Shown: positions 51,036-59,584 of the stretch, one piece after another
Numbering within the stretch: the first letter of the stretch is position 1
Layout of the letters: each line of letters starts with the position of its first letter
Assembly (NCBI RefSeq): GCF_016427605.1
Contig: NZ_JAELXQ010000006.1
Coordinates: 208,793 to 272,792 of the forward strand
DNA length: 64,000 nt
Origin: Ochrobactrum sp. Q0168
GTDB taxonomy: Bacteria > Pseudomonadota > Alphaproteobacteria > Rhizobiales > Rhizobiaceae
Reading direction: 5' to 3'
Made by a program: the position numbers and the translations under genes
The notes under the pieces: model-generated
The model's database searches: none
Told to the model about the DNA's origin: nothing
What the model saw: the letters and a program-made list of their open reading frames with translations, nothing else

Positions 51036-52588
51036 CTTTCTTTGTCGGCAACCGTCGGAAGCACCACGCGAAATAGCGCCCCGTGCTCCTGCGGGATATA
51101 AGAAATCTCGCCGCCGAAACGTTCGACCAGACGTTGGCTTAGGGCAAGTCCAAGGCCGGTTCCCTCAGGGCGGTTTGTCGTGAACGGTGTGAACAGCCGA
51201 GGTAGCAATTCGGGCGCGACGCCAGGGCCATTGTCCTGAACTTCTAGAACCGCCATGGTTCCTTCAGTTTTGAGCGATGCTGTTACGTGCCGTTCACTGC
51301 CGTTGTCAGTGTCGTGAAAAGACTCGATGGCATTGCGCAGAAGATTGAACATTACCTGTTCCATTTCCACGGGGTCTGCTGGAGCTATCAACGGGCTTTC
51401 AGGTATTAGAAGCTCGACCCTGACACTTTGCCGTTTCGCTTCTGAGGCCAGCAGGGTTTGTACATTTTGCAACGAAAGACGGAGGTCGGCTTTGGTGTTT
51501 TCGCTGCGTTGTGGACGAGACCAGTTGCGTAACCGATCCAGAATGGCAGACGCGCGGCGCGCCTGATCCACCATATTGTCAAGTGCGCTGGCAAGCGCCG
51601 TTGTGTTGTTGCGGCTCAATAGGCGGCGTCCGGCTTGCGCGCCAGCGAGGAGTGCCGTCAACGGCTGCGTCAGTTCATGCGCCATGCCGCTTGCCATTTC
51701 CCCCATGGTGTTGACGCGTGACGCATGGGCCAGTCGGGCTTCTAGGCCGCTCAGTTCGGCGCGACGTTCCGCATGGTGTGTGCGTTGTATCTGGCGAATG
51801 ATTACCATGCCGCCGAAGAACAGCAGGTTTGTGAGAATGAGGATCGGGATCGACTGGTCCAGATGCAGCAGAGCCGCCCATCCCACATTCATGGCGGTTT
51901 CGAAAAGAAGCGGCTGAGAGGCGCTTCCCAATTGCTTGGAAAAAAGCGCGGTTCCAAATGACGCAGGGCTGCTGAAAAGGACAGTTCCGTCGGGCATGAG
52001 AATACGCCGTGCGACACCATCGCGTTGCCAGAATGTATCGTCCGAGCTGATCAGGGCATCAGCGTTAATCGATAATGTTAGCCCGTCGTGGGGAGCATCG
52101 TTATTGGGACTGCGCTTTACGATCATGTAATGCCCGGGACGCGCTGCCGTTGTGATCAGTTTCGGAACGCCGCTCGATGAAAGTGCTGCCGCTCGTATTG
52201 CTGCAGCCAACTCTGGTTCCAGCGCTCTTGTGCCGGTAACCGGCGCTGTGGGATTGATCGGTACAAGTTGAATTTCATCAATACGCGGATAGAAGCGCGT
52301 GATGGTTGTAGCGACTTCGAGAAACACGTCGTCCTGTGAGAGTTCGGCGGTTCGCGTCTTGGATTGCGCAATCGTTGAAAGCGCGGTCAAATGGGCATCA
52401 TGCTGAACCGCACGCTGAGAAGCTTCGCGATGCAAAGTGAAACTGGCTGTTTCAAGTTCGGACATCAAAGCGGATCGCTGATAAACTGCGAGACAACCAA
52501 CAATCAGAAGATTGAGCAGTGACCAAATGACAAATGGGAGCAAAGCAGAGCGAAATCTCGCCCATATGCTTCCATTATGCAGATTCAT
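51032..52588 (-). CDS. Membrane sensor histidine kinase (FixL/DctB-like)
   Basis: 518 residues. Two membrane segments (about 15-35 and 248-266) enclose a periplasmic sensor domain of about 210 residues. Phospho-acceptor H304 is in GMAHELTQPLTAL. The catalytic domain has NLLRNAIESF (N box), VQDNGPGVAPELL (G1) and GTGLGLALSQRLVERFGGEI (G2). It is the sensor for the response regulator coupled behind it. The extracytoplasmic domain is CHASE/dCache-like by size only; signal unknown, possibly linked to the secreted GlcG-type protein. Confidence 0.9.
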   Translation of the reverse strand: MNLHNGSIWARFRSALLPFVIWSLLNLLIVGCLAVYQRSALMSELETASFTLHREASQRAVQHDAHLTALSTIAQSKTRTAELSQDDVFLEVATTITRFYPRIDEIQLVPINPTAPVTGTRALEPELAAAIRAAALSSSGVPKLITTAARPGHYMIVKRSPNNDAPHDGLTLSINADALISSDDTFWQRDGVARRILMPDGTVLFSSPASFGTALFSKQLGSASQPLLFETAMNVGWAALLHLDQSIPILILTNLLFFGGMVIIRQIQRTHHAERRAELSGLEARLAHASRVNTMGEMASGMAHELTQPLTALLAGAQAGRRLLSRNNTTALASALDNMVDQARRASAILDRLRNWSRPQRSENTKADLRLSLQNVQTLLASEAKRQSVRVELLIPESPLIAPADPVEMEQVMFNLLRNAIESFHDTDNGSERHVTASLKTEGTMAVLEVQDNGPGVAPELLPRLFTPFTTNRPEGTGLGLALSQRLVERFGGEISYIPQEHGALFRVVLPTVADKES

Positions 52589-52777
52589 AGTTCCATCCCG
52601 ATATCAATCGCCGTTCTGGCAAACATACCGATACTGATTTGCTGCGCCAACAGGAAATCGTCCTGTGTTCAGGTTCCAGTCACGTGAGCGAGATTATGTA
52701 TCTGTGCAAGGCTGCTGGTGTTTCGCAATAGTGCTATTCCGGTGGCAGATGGTTCGTTCTGAAAGGATATCTTGATT

Positions 52778-53077
52778 ATGGTTTTCATGCGTCGCGCGTC
52801 TTTGTTGTCTGGTGTCGTGCTGTTGCTTGCCGTTGCCGCATGCCAAAAGGAGCAGGCTCCGGTCGCTGCTGAAGCTCGAAGCTGCAAGAAGGATGTTGCA
52901 GAAACTCTTGCCGGCAAGCATAAAATGACAGACCAAGCCGCCATGCAGCTGACAGGCGCAACCATCGTCCGTCAGGTGAAGCCTGGCGATCCGGTTACGA
53001 TGGATTTCAGGCAGGAGCGCGTAACTATTGAAACAGACGCTACGACCGGCAAAATCATTCGCGCTTATTGTGGTTAA
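52778..53077 (+). CDS. Lipoprotein of the I78 peptidase-inhibitor family
   Basis: About 99 residues. Lipobox LAVAAC (cysteine about residue 22) after a short signal peptide; the domain ends QVKPGDPVTMDFRQERVTIE and TGKIIRAYCG, the I78 (serine-protease inhibitor, Elastase inhibitor AFLEI-like) signature. Probably guards the periplasm against proteases. AAAGGA upstream suits this ATG; TTG 52772 and ATG 52787 are alternatives. Confidence 0.78.
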   Translation: MVFMRRASLLSGVVLLLAVAACQKEQAPVAAEARSCKKDVAETLAGKHKMTDQAAMQLTGATIVRQVKPGDPVTMDFRQERVTIETDATTGKIIRAYCG

Positions 53078-53180
53078 CTGTTTTTCATAGTCGCAACCCA
53101 AACTGAGAGCGCAAGAGAAACTTCGCTAAACAGCTAAGTTTTCCCTTGCGCTTTGTTTCATCATGTGGATAGTTAGCAAT

Positions 53181-53543
53181 ATGGCTAAGCATGATCCAGA
53201 TCTTTCACTCTTGTTCCACGCGCTGGCTGACCCGACACGCCGGTCGATCCTGACCCGTTTAGCTGGTGGGCCGACCGCGGTGACGGATTTGGCAGGTCCG
53301 ACCGGACTGCGCCTGCCGACGGTGATGCGACACCTTTCCGTGCTGGAAGACGCGGGTTTGATCGTATCGTCGAAGGACGGACGAATACGCACCTGTGCTA
53401 TCCGACCCGAGGCGATGGAACCGGCGCGCCGTTGGATGGATGAACAGCGCGCCATTTGGGAAGTACGACTGGATCGTCTTGATGCATTTGTGATGAACGT
53501 TATGGAGGAGCGCAAAAATGACACGGAATCAGAAACTCGATAG
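53181..53543 (+). CDS. ArsR-family transcriptional regulator
   Basis: 120 residues with winged helix: LFHALADPTRRSILTRLAGG, DLAGPTGLRLPTVMRHLSVL and EDAGLIVSSKDGRIRTCAIR. No metal-binding CxC motif of the classic arsenic sensor is seen; it belongs to the SdpR/YgaV-like group that is commonly paired with AHSA1 genes. Overlaps the next gene by 26 bases. Confidence 0.85.
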   Translation: MAKHDPDLSLLFHALADPTRRSILTRLAGGPTAVTDLAGPTGLRLPTVMRHLSVLEDAGLIVSSKDGRIRTCAIRPEAMEPARRWMDEQRAIWEVRLDRLDAFVMNVMEERKNDTESETR

Positions 53544-54438
53544 TATTGATGTCGCGCCCATAGAAGAAGGCCGTTTTGTAACCCTCACCTTAGAGCGGGA
53601 CGTGGCGGCGCCGGTGTCCGTTCTGTGGCAGGCGTGGACTGCTCCCGCCGCGCGGGCGGTCTGGTCTGCGCCGAACTCTGCCGTCGAAGTGGAATTTCTG
53701 GAAGCCGACACCCGGATTGGTGGTCGTGAGGTTTCGCTATGCAAGGTGAAAGATCAGCCCGACATTTGCTGCGAATGTGGCTGGCTCGAACTGCACCCCG
53801 CTTTACGCAGCGTGAATTATGAAGTGATCTCCAGTGAAGGCGTGAAGCAATCGGCAGCATTGGTTACTGCTGCCTTTGCCGATAAAGGCGAACGCAGCAG
53901 TGTGACGGTGACGGTTCAGTTGTCATCGCTGGCCGGAGATATGGAGGCTGGCTATAGAGAAGGCTTCAGCGCGGGGCTGGACAATCTGGGTCAGGCCGCC
54001 GAGCGCACCATGGTGTTGCAGAAAGTCATTCGAGCGCCGCGCACGGTTGTCTGGAAAGCATGGATGAATCCGGAAACCTTGCCGCTCTGGTGGGGGCCGG
54101 AAGGTTTTTCCTGTCGCACAAAGAGGATCGATCTGCGTCAGGGCGGTGAATGGGTTTTCGATATGATCGGACCGGACGGCACGGTGTATCCAAACCACCA
54201 CCGCTATTGTGAGATCAAGCCGGAAGAGCGGCTCGGCTATACGCTTTTGTGGGGCGAGAATGGGCCGAAACATGCCGATGCATGGGCCGCGTTCGAGGAT
54301 CAGGACGGGTTTACGAAAGTGACCTTGGGAATGGTCTTCAACACAGCGGCTGAATTCCAGGGTGCCAAGGGCTTTGGAGCCATTGAGCTTGGGATGGAGA
54401 CACTGGGCAAACTGGATCGCTTCGTCACAACGAAATGA
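53518..54438 (+). CDS. Tandem AHSA1/SRPBCC protein
   Basis: 306 residues made of two SRPBCC (START-like) domains: residues about 15-150 (LERDVAAPVSVLWQAWTAPA) and about 160-306 (LQKVIRAPRTVVWKAWMNPE, PLWWGPEGFSC). AHSA1 proteins bind small hydrophobic ligands in a cavity; those next to ArsR genes are of unknown role. Usually the family has one domain, so the fusion is noteworthy. Translation is probably coupled to the ArsR gene by the 26-base overlap. Confidence 0.85.
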   Translation: MTRNQKLDSIDVAPIEEGRFVTLTLERDVAAPVSVLWQAWTAPAARAVWSAPNSAVEVEFLEADTRIGGREVSLCKVKDQPDICCECGWLELHPALRSVNYEVISSEGVKQSAALVTAAFADKGERSSVTVTVQLSSLAGDMEAGYREGFSAGLDNLGQAAERTMVLQKVIRAPRTVVWKAWMNPETLPLWWGPEGFSCRTKRIDLRQGGEWVFDMIGPDGTVYPNHHRYCEIKPEERLGYTLLWGENGPKHADAWAAFEDQDGFTKVTLGMVFNTAAEFQGAKGFGAIELGMETLGKLDRFVTTK

Positions 54439-54473
54439 AATGCGTCAATGTGGTTCTGAAAGCAATCGAGCCC

Positions 54474-54509
54474 CATTCGTGAGAGACGCCTGGTCGTCTC
54501 TTACGAATG
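54474..54509. terminator. Long hairpin overlapping the TetR stop codon
   Basis: CATTCGTGAGAGACG and CGTCTCTTACGAATG form a 15-base stem with one G-T pair and a 6-base loop. The right arm includes the last codons and stop of the minus-strand TetR gene. It serves as a barrier between the convergent AHSA1 and TetR genes; no T-run. Confidence 0.55.
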
Positions 54510-55130
54510 CAGACCTTTGATCTGTATGCCTACAATTTCCCTGGCCAAGGCTATCCTGTCAGCGTCGGTATCGACGCTTCTTGGTTGATACCAGATCGAT
54601 AGCCAGTTGATGGCACCGAGCACCGCTTTGGCCGCTATCGATACATCGACGTGACGAATGCTGCCATCTTCTATGCCTTCGCGAATGACCTGCTTGAACA
54701 AGTCCTCGAACCGGCGTCTGATAGAGATCAGTTCGTTGAGCGTTCTGCGCTGGTCGGGTGTGGTCGCCGCGAGCTTATGCATATGAACGCCTTGCACGAC
54801 GACTGCTTCGAAAGCGACGTTGTTCATCATGGCAAGCGCATGGGCCGTCAGCATCTCTTCAAGCCGGTACAGGCCAGAGCCATTCAGCGTCATAACCGGT
54901 TCCACGGCCTTGAACAGTCGTTCCATGCCTTCCCGGTGCACGTCAAAGAACAAATCTGTCTTGGAAGAATAATAATGATAGATGCGCCCCTTGGTGGAGC
55001 CCATCCTGCGCGCCACATCATCAATGCTTGTCGTCGAAAAGCCTTGTTCCATGAAACACTGGGCGGCGGTTTCCAGGATCACGACATTCCCGGTACTGTC
55101 CGTGCGGTTAGATCGGCGGCTGTCAGCCAT
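54501..55130 (-). CDS. TetR-family regulator of the acyl-CoA catabolic cluster
   Basis: 209 residues. The helix-turn-helix is ILETAAQCFMEQGFSTTSID and DVARRMGSTKGRIYHYYSSK, typical of TetR; the C-terminal domain carries helices LYRLEEMLTAHALAMMNNVA and VVVQGVHMHKLAATTPDQRR. It is divergent from the MaoC-SDR-thioesterase-thiolase genes and most likely represses them, with an acyl-CoA as inducer, as is common for TetR in such clusters. Related dyads at 55220 and 61252 may be its sites. Confidence 0.85.
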   Translation of the reverse strand: MADSRRSNRTDSTGNVVILETAAQCFMEQGFSTTSIDDVARRMGSTKGRIYHYYSSKTDLFFDVHREGMERLFKAVEPVMTLNGSGLYRLEEMLTAHALAMMNNVAFEAVVVQGVHMHKLAATTPDQRRTLNELISIRRRFEDLFKQVIREGIEDGSIRHVDVSIAAKAVLGAINWLSIWYQPRSVDTDADRIALAREIVGIQIKGLHS

Positions 55131-55219
55131 CTGCTACTCCGATTTATGCATAGGTAAGCGGCAACCCAGCCTAGCAAATTTTGTAAGGAAAATGCCACTA
55201 GACAAGGCGATGTTCAAGT

Positions 55220-55237
55220 GCATGCTACGCGGTATGT
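55220..55237. promoter_or_regulatory. Candidate TetR operator upstream of the MaoC gene
   Basis: GCATGCTACGCGGTATGT shares 12 of 18 positions with the stronger palindrome at 61252, including the GTATGT right half. A weak dyad taken alone. Confidence 0.35.
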
Positions 55238-55288
55238 TGTTGATTAATGCGACTACGGTTCATTTTTCAGCGCTTGGAGGACATAAAT

Positions 55289-55753
55289 TTGCAAATTCAG
55301 CCTAATTCCACTGCGTCTGCGCCCTCTGCTAACGCAGAAAACCAGCTCCTGTACTCGGACTGGATCAAGATCGATCAACAGCTCGTGGATCGATTTGCCG
55401 ATGTGATTGACGATTATCAATTCATTCACACAGACCCGCAACGCGCAGCGACCGAAAGTGTGTTCGGTGGCACCATCGCCCACGGTTTTCTCGTGCTTGG
55501 CCTGTTGACCAAGCTCAGCCGCGAGGTGCTGCCGGAAGTTGCGGCCGGTACGGTTGAAATCAACTATGGTTTCGACAAGGTCCGCTTCCTTTCGCCGGTA
55601 AAGGTTGGGTCTTCCATCCGTGGCGTATTCAGCTCCAAATCGGTGCAGCCGAAAGGGAATGGTCAGCTCCAGACCCTTGCTGCGACCGTTGAAATCAAAG
55701 ACGAAACCAAGCCAGCGCTCGCCGCCGACTGGCTCATACTGACTGTAGGTTGA
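55289..55753 (+). CDS. MaoC-like (R)-enoyl-CoA hydratase
   Basis: About 154 residues from a TTG start with GGAGG 8 bases upstream (an in-frame ATG further back at 55247 lacks a ribosome site). The hydratase motif is DDYQFIHTDPQRAATESVFG with the aspartate/histidine dyad, then GTIAHGFLVLGLL. It hydrates trans-2-enoyl-CoA to 3-hydroxyacyl-CoA. First of four closely spaced genes. Confidence 0.85.
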   Translation: MQIQPNSTASAPSANAENQLLYSDWIKIDQQLVDRFADVIDDYQFIHTDPQRAATESVFGGTIAHGFLVLGLLTKLSREVLPEVAAGTVEINYGFDKVRFLSPVKVGSSIRGVFSSKSVQPKGNGQLQTLAATVEIKDETKPALAADWLILTVG

Positions 55754-55760
55754 GGATCAC

Positions 55761-56675
55761 ATGGCCATTTCTTTTGAAAATCGCGTTGCAATTATAACCG
55801 GCGCAGGTGGTGGACTTGGGCGCGCTTATGCCCTCGAACTGGCAGCGCGCGGGGCAAAAGTCATCGTGAACGATTTCGGCGGCAGCCGTGACGGTACTGG
55901 CGGGGCATCGGAAGCAGCCGAAAAAGTCGTCGCGGAAATTCGCGCCAAGGGCGGTGTCGCCATTGCGGACGCAGGCAACGTTACGAAGTTCGAAGACATG
56001 CAGGCTCTGGCGAAGCGCACGGTCGAAGAATTTGGTCGCATTGATATTCTCATCAACAATGCCGGGATCTTGCGCGACAAGAGCTTTGCGAAGATGGAAA
56101 TGTCTGATTTTCGCGCCGTGGTTGACGTGCATCTTATTGGCTCGGCCAATGCCAGCCGCGCGGTGTGGGACGTCATGAAAGGCCAGAACTATGGCCGCAT
56201 CCTAATGACGACTTCCACGTCCGGCGTTTATGGGAATTTCGGCCAGTCCAACTATGGTGCCGCCAAGGCGGGGCTCGTCGGCTTGATGAATGTGCTGCAT
56301 TTTGAAGGCGAAAAGTATGACATTCATGTCAATGCGATTGCTCCAACGGCGGCAACGCGCATGACCGGCGATGTGCTGGACGAAGAAATGCTGGTGCGTC
56401 TCGCACCTGAAAATGTCGTTCCGGCTGCGCTCTTCCTCGTGAGTGAACAGGCGCCGAGCCGCACCGTTCTTCTTGCTGGTGCAGGTACTGTGGCTCGTAT
56501 GGCAATTGTGGAAAGCGAAGGTGTTTATCTGCCGAAAGGCGAGCGGACGCCGGAAGCCGTCGCCGCTGCTTTCACAAAGATCGATGACATGACCAACTTT
56601 ATCGAGACCGATGCCGGTTTGGCGCATGTGGATCGCATCATCGCAACTTCGCGGGCGCATGAGGCTGTCGAATGA
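55761..56675 (+). CDS. SDR, 3-hydroxyacyl-CoA dehydrogenase-like
   Basis: 304 residues. NAD motif AIITGAGGGLGRAYALELAA, ILINNAGILRDKSF, catalytic serine in MTTSTSGVYGNFGQSNYGAA with the YxxxK (YGAAK). This is the short-chain domain of the multifunctional HSD17B4/peroxisomal type, which matches 3-hydroxyacyl-CoA oxidation. Overlaps the thioesterase gene by 4 bases and follows the MaoC gene by 7. Confidence 0.87.
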   Translation: MAISFENRVAIITGAGGGLGRAYALELAARGAKVIVNDFGGSRDGTGGASEAAEKVVAEIRAKGGVAIADAGNVTKFEDMQALAKRTVEEFGRIDILINNAGILRDKSFAKMEMSDFRAVVDVHLIGSANASRAVWDVMKGQNYGRILMTTSTSGVYGNFGQSNYGAAKAGLVGLMNVLHFEGEKYDIHVNAIAPTAATRMTGDVLDEEMLVRLAPENVVPAALFLVSEQAPSRTVLLAGAGTVARMAIVESEGVYLPKGERTPEAVAAAFTKIDDMTNFIETDAGLAHVDRIIATSRAHEAVE

Positions 56676-57139
56676 CGGCGCAAAAAATCCGCCCGAAGGC
56701 TGAACATCGGTCAGCCTATCGGGAGTTCTACGAAATGCAGACACGCTGGAGCGACATGGACATTTATGGCCACGTCAACAATGTCGTCTATATGCAATAT
56801 TGCGATGCGGCATTGAACCGGTCGTTGATCGCGGCAGGCGCTCTGGAGCTGAATGGCTCCACCCCCATCGGTATCGTCGCGCGCAATTCTACGAATTATT
56901 TCTCCGAGATTTCTTATCCTGACAGTGTCGTTGTCGGGGTACGTGTCGAGCATATCGGCACTACAAGCCTGCTATGGGGATTTGGCATCTTCAAGGATGG
57001 CGAAGAGCTGACGGCTGCTGTAAGTGAATATGTGCATGTCTATGTTAACCGAGACACGCGACGGCCTGTTCCGCTGACCCCGGAATTGAAAGAATTGGCC
57101 GGGAGGCTTTACGTTTCGGCGTCAGTGGAGGAGCTCTGA
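56672..57139 (+). CDS. 4HBT-family acyl-CoA thioesterase
   Basis: 155 residues of hot-dog fold. [20 protein letters not shown] carries the catalytic aspartate and the GHVNN signature of YbgC/4-hydroxybenzoyl-CoA thioesterases. It hydrolyses an acyl-CoA, perhaps to release a dead-end intermediate or CoA. Overlaps the SDR by 4 bases and the thiolase by 1 base (TGATG). Confidence 0.87.
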   Translation: MTAQKIRPKAEHRSAYREFYEMQTRWSDMDIYGHVNNVVYMQYCDAALNRSLIAAGALELNGSTPIGIVARNSTNYFSEISYPDSVVVGVRVEHIGTTSLLWGFGIFKDGEELTAAVSEYVHVYVNRDTRRPVPLTPELKELAGRLYVSASVEEL

Positions 57140-58341
57140 TGAGAGAAGCTGTAATCGTATCAACTGCACGCACCCCGATTGGCAAAGCCTATCGCGGCGC
57201 TTTCAACGACACCACAGCGCCAGCGCTAGCGGGCCACGCGATTGCCGCTGCGGTTGAGCGCGCGGGCATCGATGGTGCCGAAGTTGAGGACGTTGTCCTT
57301 GGTGCTGCGCTTCAGCAAGGCACAACGCACATGAATATCGCCCGCACCTCCTTGTTGCGGGCTGGCCTTCCGGTTTCAGTTCCTGGCCAGTCGATGGACC
57401 GACAATGCGCTTCAGGGCTGATGGCTATCGCAACTGCCGCCAAGCAGATCACCGGCGACGGTATGACGATTGCCATCGGCGGCGGCGTAGAGCAGATCTC
57501 GCTCGTGCAGAACGACCATATGAACGTCTATCGATGGCGCGATCCTTGGTTGACGGAACATCTGCCTGCTACTTACATGAGCATGATCGAGACGGCGGAG
57601 ATCGTTTCCGCTCGTTATGGTATATCGCGTGAGGCGCAGGATGAATATGCGCTTCAATCGCAGCAGCGCACAGCGGCGGCACAGGTAGCAGGCCGCCTGA
57701 ACGCAGAAATTGTACCCCTTCGCTCTTCCATGCTGGTCACGGACAAGGCCACGGGCGAGGTTTCCGCGAAAAGCGTTGAGCTAGCGATGGATGAAGGCAA
57801 TCGCCCCGAAACCACGCTGGAAGGCTTGCGCGGGTTGAAGCCGGTCTTTGCCGGTGGTCAGATGATCGCGCAGGGGAACTATATTACTGCTGGCAACGCC
57901 TCACAGCTGTCCGATGGTGCTTCGGCGTCTGTGCTAATGGAAGCAAAGGAAGCAGAAAAGCGGGGTCTTTCTCCGCTCGGTATTTATCGTGGAATGGCGG
58001 TCGCCGGATGCGAACCTGACGAAATGGGTATCGGCCCTGTTTATGCCGTACCCAAACTGCTCAAGCAGCATGGCCTTACAGTTGATGATATCGATCTGTG
58101 GGAGCTGAACGAAGCCTTCGCAGCGCAGGTACTTTACTGTCGAGACAAGCTCGGCATCGACAATGAAAAACTGAACGTCAGTGGCGGCGCTATTTCGATT
58201 GGCCATCCTTATGGAATGTCGGGCGCGCGTATGACCGGGCATGCCCTCATCGAAGGCAAGCGGCGCAATGGACGCTATGTGGTGGTGACCATGTGCGTTG
58301 GCGGCGGTATGGGCGCTGCGGGCTTGTTCGAAATATGTTGA
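57139..58341 (+). CDS. Thiolase (acetyl-CoA C-acyltransferase)
   Basis: 400 residues, usual length. Nucleophile C90 is in [10 protein letters not shown]; the histidine and second cysteine regions are [27 protein letters not shown] and [16 protein letters not shown]. It cleaves a 3-ketoacyl-CoA with CoA. Ends the plus-strand MaoC-SDR-thioesterase-thiolase operon; a strong bidirectional terminator follows. Confidence 0.93.
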   Translation: MREAVIVSTARTPIGKAYRGAFNDTTAPALAGHAIAAAVERAGIDGAEVEDVVLGAALQQGTTHMNIARTSLLRAGLPVSVPGQSMDRQCASGLMAIATAAKQITGDGMTIAIGGGVEQISLVQNDHMNVYRWRDPWLTEHLPATYMSMIETAEIVSARYGISREAQDEYALQSQQRTAAAQVAGRLNAEIVPLRSSMLVTDKATGEVSAKSVELAMDEGNRPETTLEGLRGLKPVFAGGQMIAQGNYITAGNASQLSDGASASVLMEAKEAEKRGLSPLGIYRGMAVAGCEPDEMGIGPVYAVPKLLKQHGLTVDDIDLWELNEAFAAQVLYCRDKLGIDNEKLNVSGGAISIGHPYGMSGARMTGHALIEGKRRNGRYVVVTMCVGGGMGAAGLFEIC

Positions 58342-58349
58342 TTGAAACG

Positions 58350-58376
58350 AAAAAGGCCGGTTAAACCGGCCTTTTT
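58350..58376. terminator. Bidirectional terminator between thiolase and iron alcohol dehydrogenase genes
   Basis: AAAAAGGCCGG and CCGGCCTTTTT form a perfect 11-base stem with a TTAAA loop and T/A tracts on both sides: efficient in either direction. Confidence 0.92.
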
Positions 58377-58398
58377 CATGATATTGTCAGCGGCGGTG

Positions 58399-59556
58399 TC
58401 AATAAGCGGCTTTATAAATCGCCAAGGCATCCGCCTCAGTGACCTTGCGCGGATTGTTGACCAGAAGGCGGGTCTGTTTCATGGCGTCGCGCGCAAGCAG
58501 GGGCAGGTCGTCTTCCGTAATATTCACTTCGCGCAATGTCTGCGGCACGCCGAGCTCACGGCTGAGGTCCGCCAGTTTTTCGACAAAGGCTTCAGCACGG
58601 TTTTCTGCCGACACGGTGCTCAGTTCCGGAAAAACATCTGCGGCAATTTCCGCATAAACGTGGCTTGCTTCCGGCAGGTTGAAGCGCAAAACATGCGTAA
58701 GCACGAGCGCATTAGACAAGCCATGGGGTACATGGAAATGCCCACCAATCGGATAGGCGAGGGCATGAACTGCAGCAACCGGAGAATTGGCAAAGGCCTG
58801 ACCGGCAAGCAGCGAGCCGAGCAGCATGGCGGCGCGTGCGTCGCGGTTCCCGCCGTTCAAGACAGCTGTACGAATATTGGCGCCGAGCAGTTGCAACGCG
58901 TTGCGCGCCAGCGAACGCGACAAAGGGTTGTTGTTGGCGGAAGCTGAAGCATAAGCCTCTATGGCGTGCACCATTGCGTCGATGCCAGTGGCGGCAGTGA
59001 CCGCTGCCGGCAAGCCGACAGTCAAATCCGCGTCGAGAATTGCCATGTCCGGCAGCAGCAGTGGGGAGACGACGCCCTTCTTCTCCGATGCGCCGGTGGT
59101 GATGATCGATATAGGTGTAACTTCCGACCCGGTGCCCGCTGTCGTCGGCACCAGCACGAGCGGCAGTCGCGGTCCACGAGCGATGTTGACGCCGTAAATG
59201 TCGTTGAGCGTCTCACTGCTTTTTGCGATCAGAGCGGCAACCTTCGCAACGTCCATTGAGGAGCCGCCGCCAATGGCAATAACGCCAGTCGCTTCGTGAG
59301 CCAGAATGTGATCTTTCAGCGCGATAACATTGCCTTCTGGCGGGTCGGCCTGCACATCATCAAAGATCGAAACGGCAATGCCTGCCTGTTCCAAAGCGTT
59401 TGTGGCCGGGCCCAGAAGCCCGAGTCTACGCAATCCCTTGTCGGTTACGATGACCACGCGCTTGCCCAGCAGATGCCCGGCAATATCAGCGATCTTCGCC
59501 AGCCCGCCGGTCTGCAGCACGATGGATGGCGTTGTATTGAAAACGAAATTTTCCAT
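58399..59556 (-). CDS. Iron-containing alcohol dehydrogenase
   Basis: 385 residues. NAD-binding region has GGGSSMDVAKVAAL, and the metal-binding histidines lie in AVHALAYPIGGHFHVPHGLS. It belongs to the group-III iron alcohol dehydrogenases that oxidise small alcohols or hydroxyacids. It lies 28 bases after the acyl-CoA ligase gene and is co-transcribed. An alcohol-to-aldehyde step may precede CoA activation of the cluster's substrate. Confidence 0.88.
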   Translation of the reverse strand: MENFVFNTTPSIVLQTGGLAKIADIAGHLLGKRVVIVTDKGLRRLGLLGPATNALEQAGIAVSIFDDVQADPPEGNVIALKDHILAHEATGVIAIGGGSSMDVAKVAALIAKSSETLNDIYGVNIARGPRLPLVLVPTTAGTGSEVTPISIITTGASEKKGVVSPLLLPDMAILDADLTVGLPAAVTAATGIDAMVHAIEAYASASANNNPLSRSLARNALQLLGANIRTAVLNGGNRDARAAMLLGSLLAGQAFANSPVAAVHALAYPIGGHFHVPHGLSNALVLTHVLRFNLPEASHVYAEIAADVFPELSTVSAENRAEAFVEKLADLSRELGVPQTLREVNITEDDLPLLARDAMKQTRLLVNNPRKVTEADALAIYKAAY

Positions 59557-59584
59557 GATGTTCAGGTCTTTCGATTTTGAGAGA

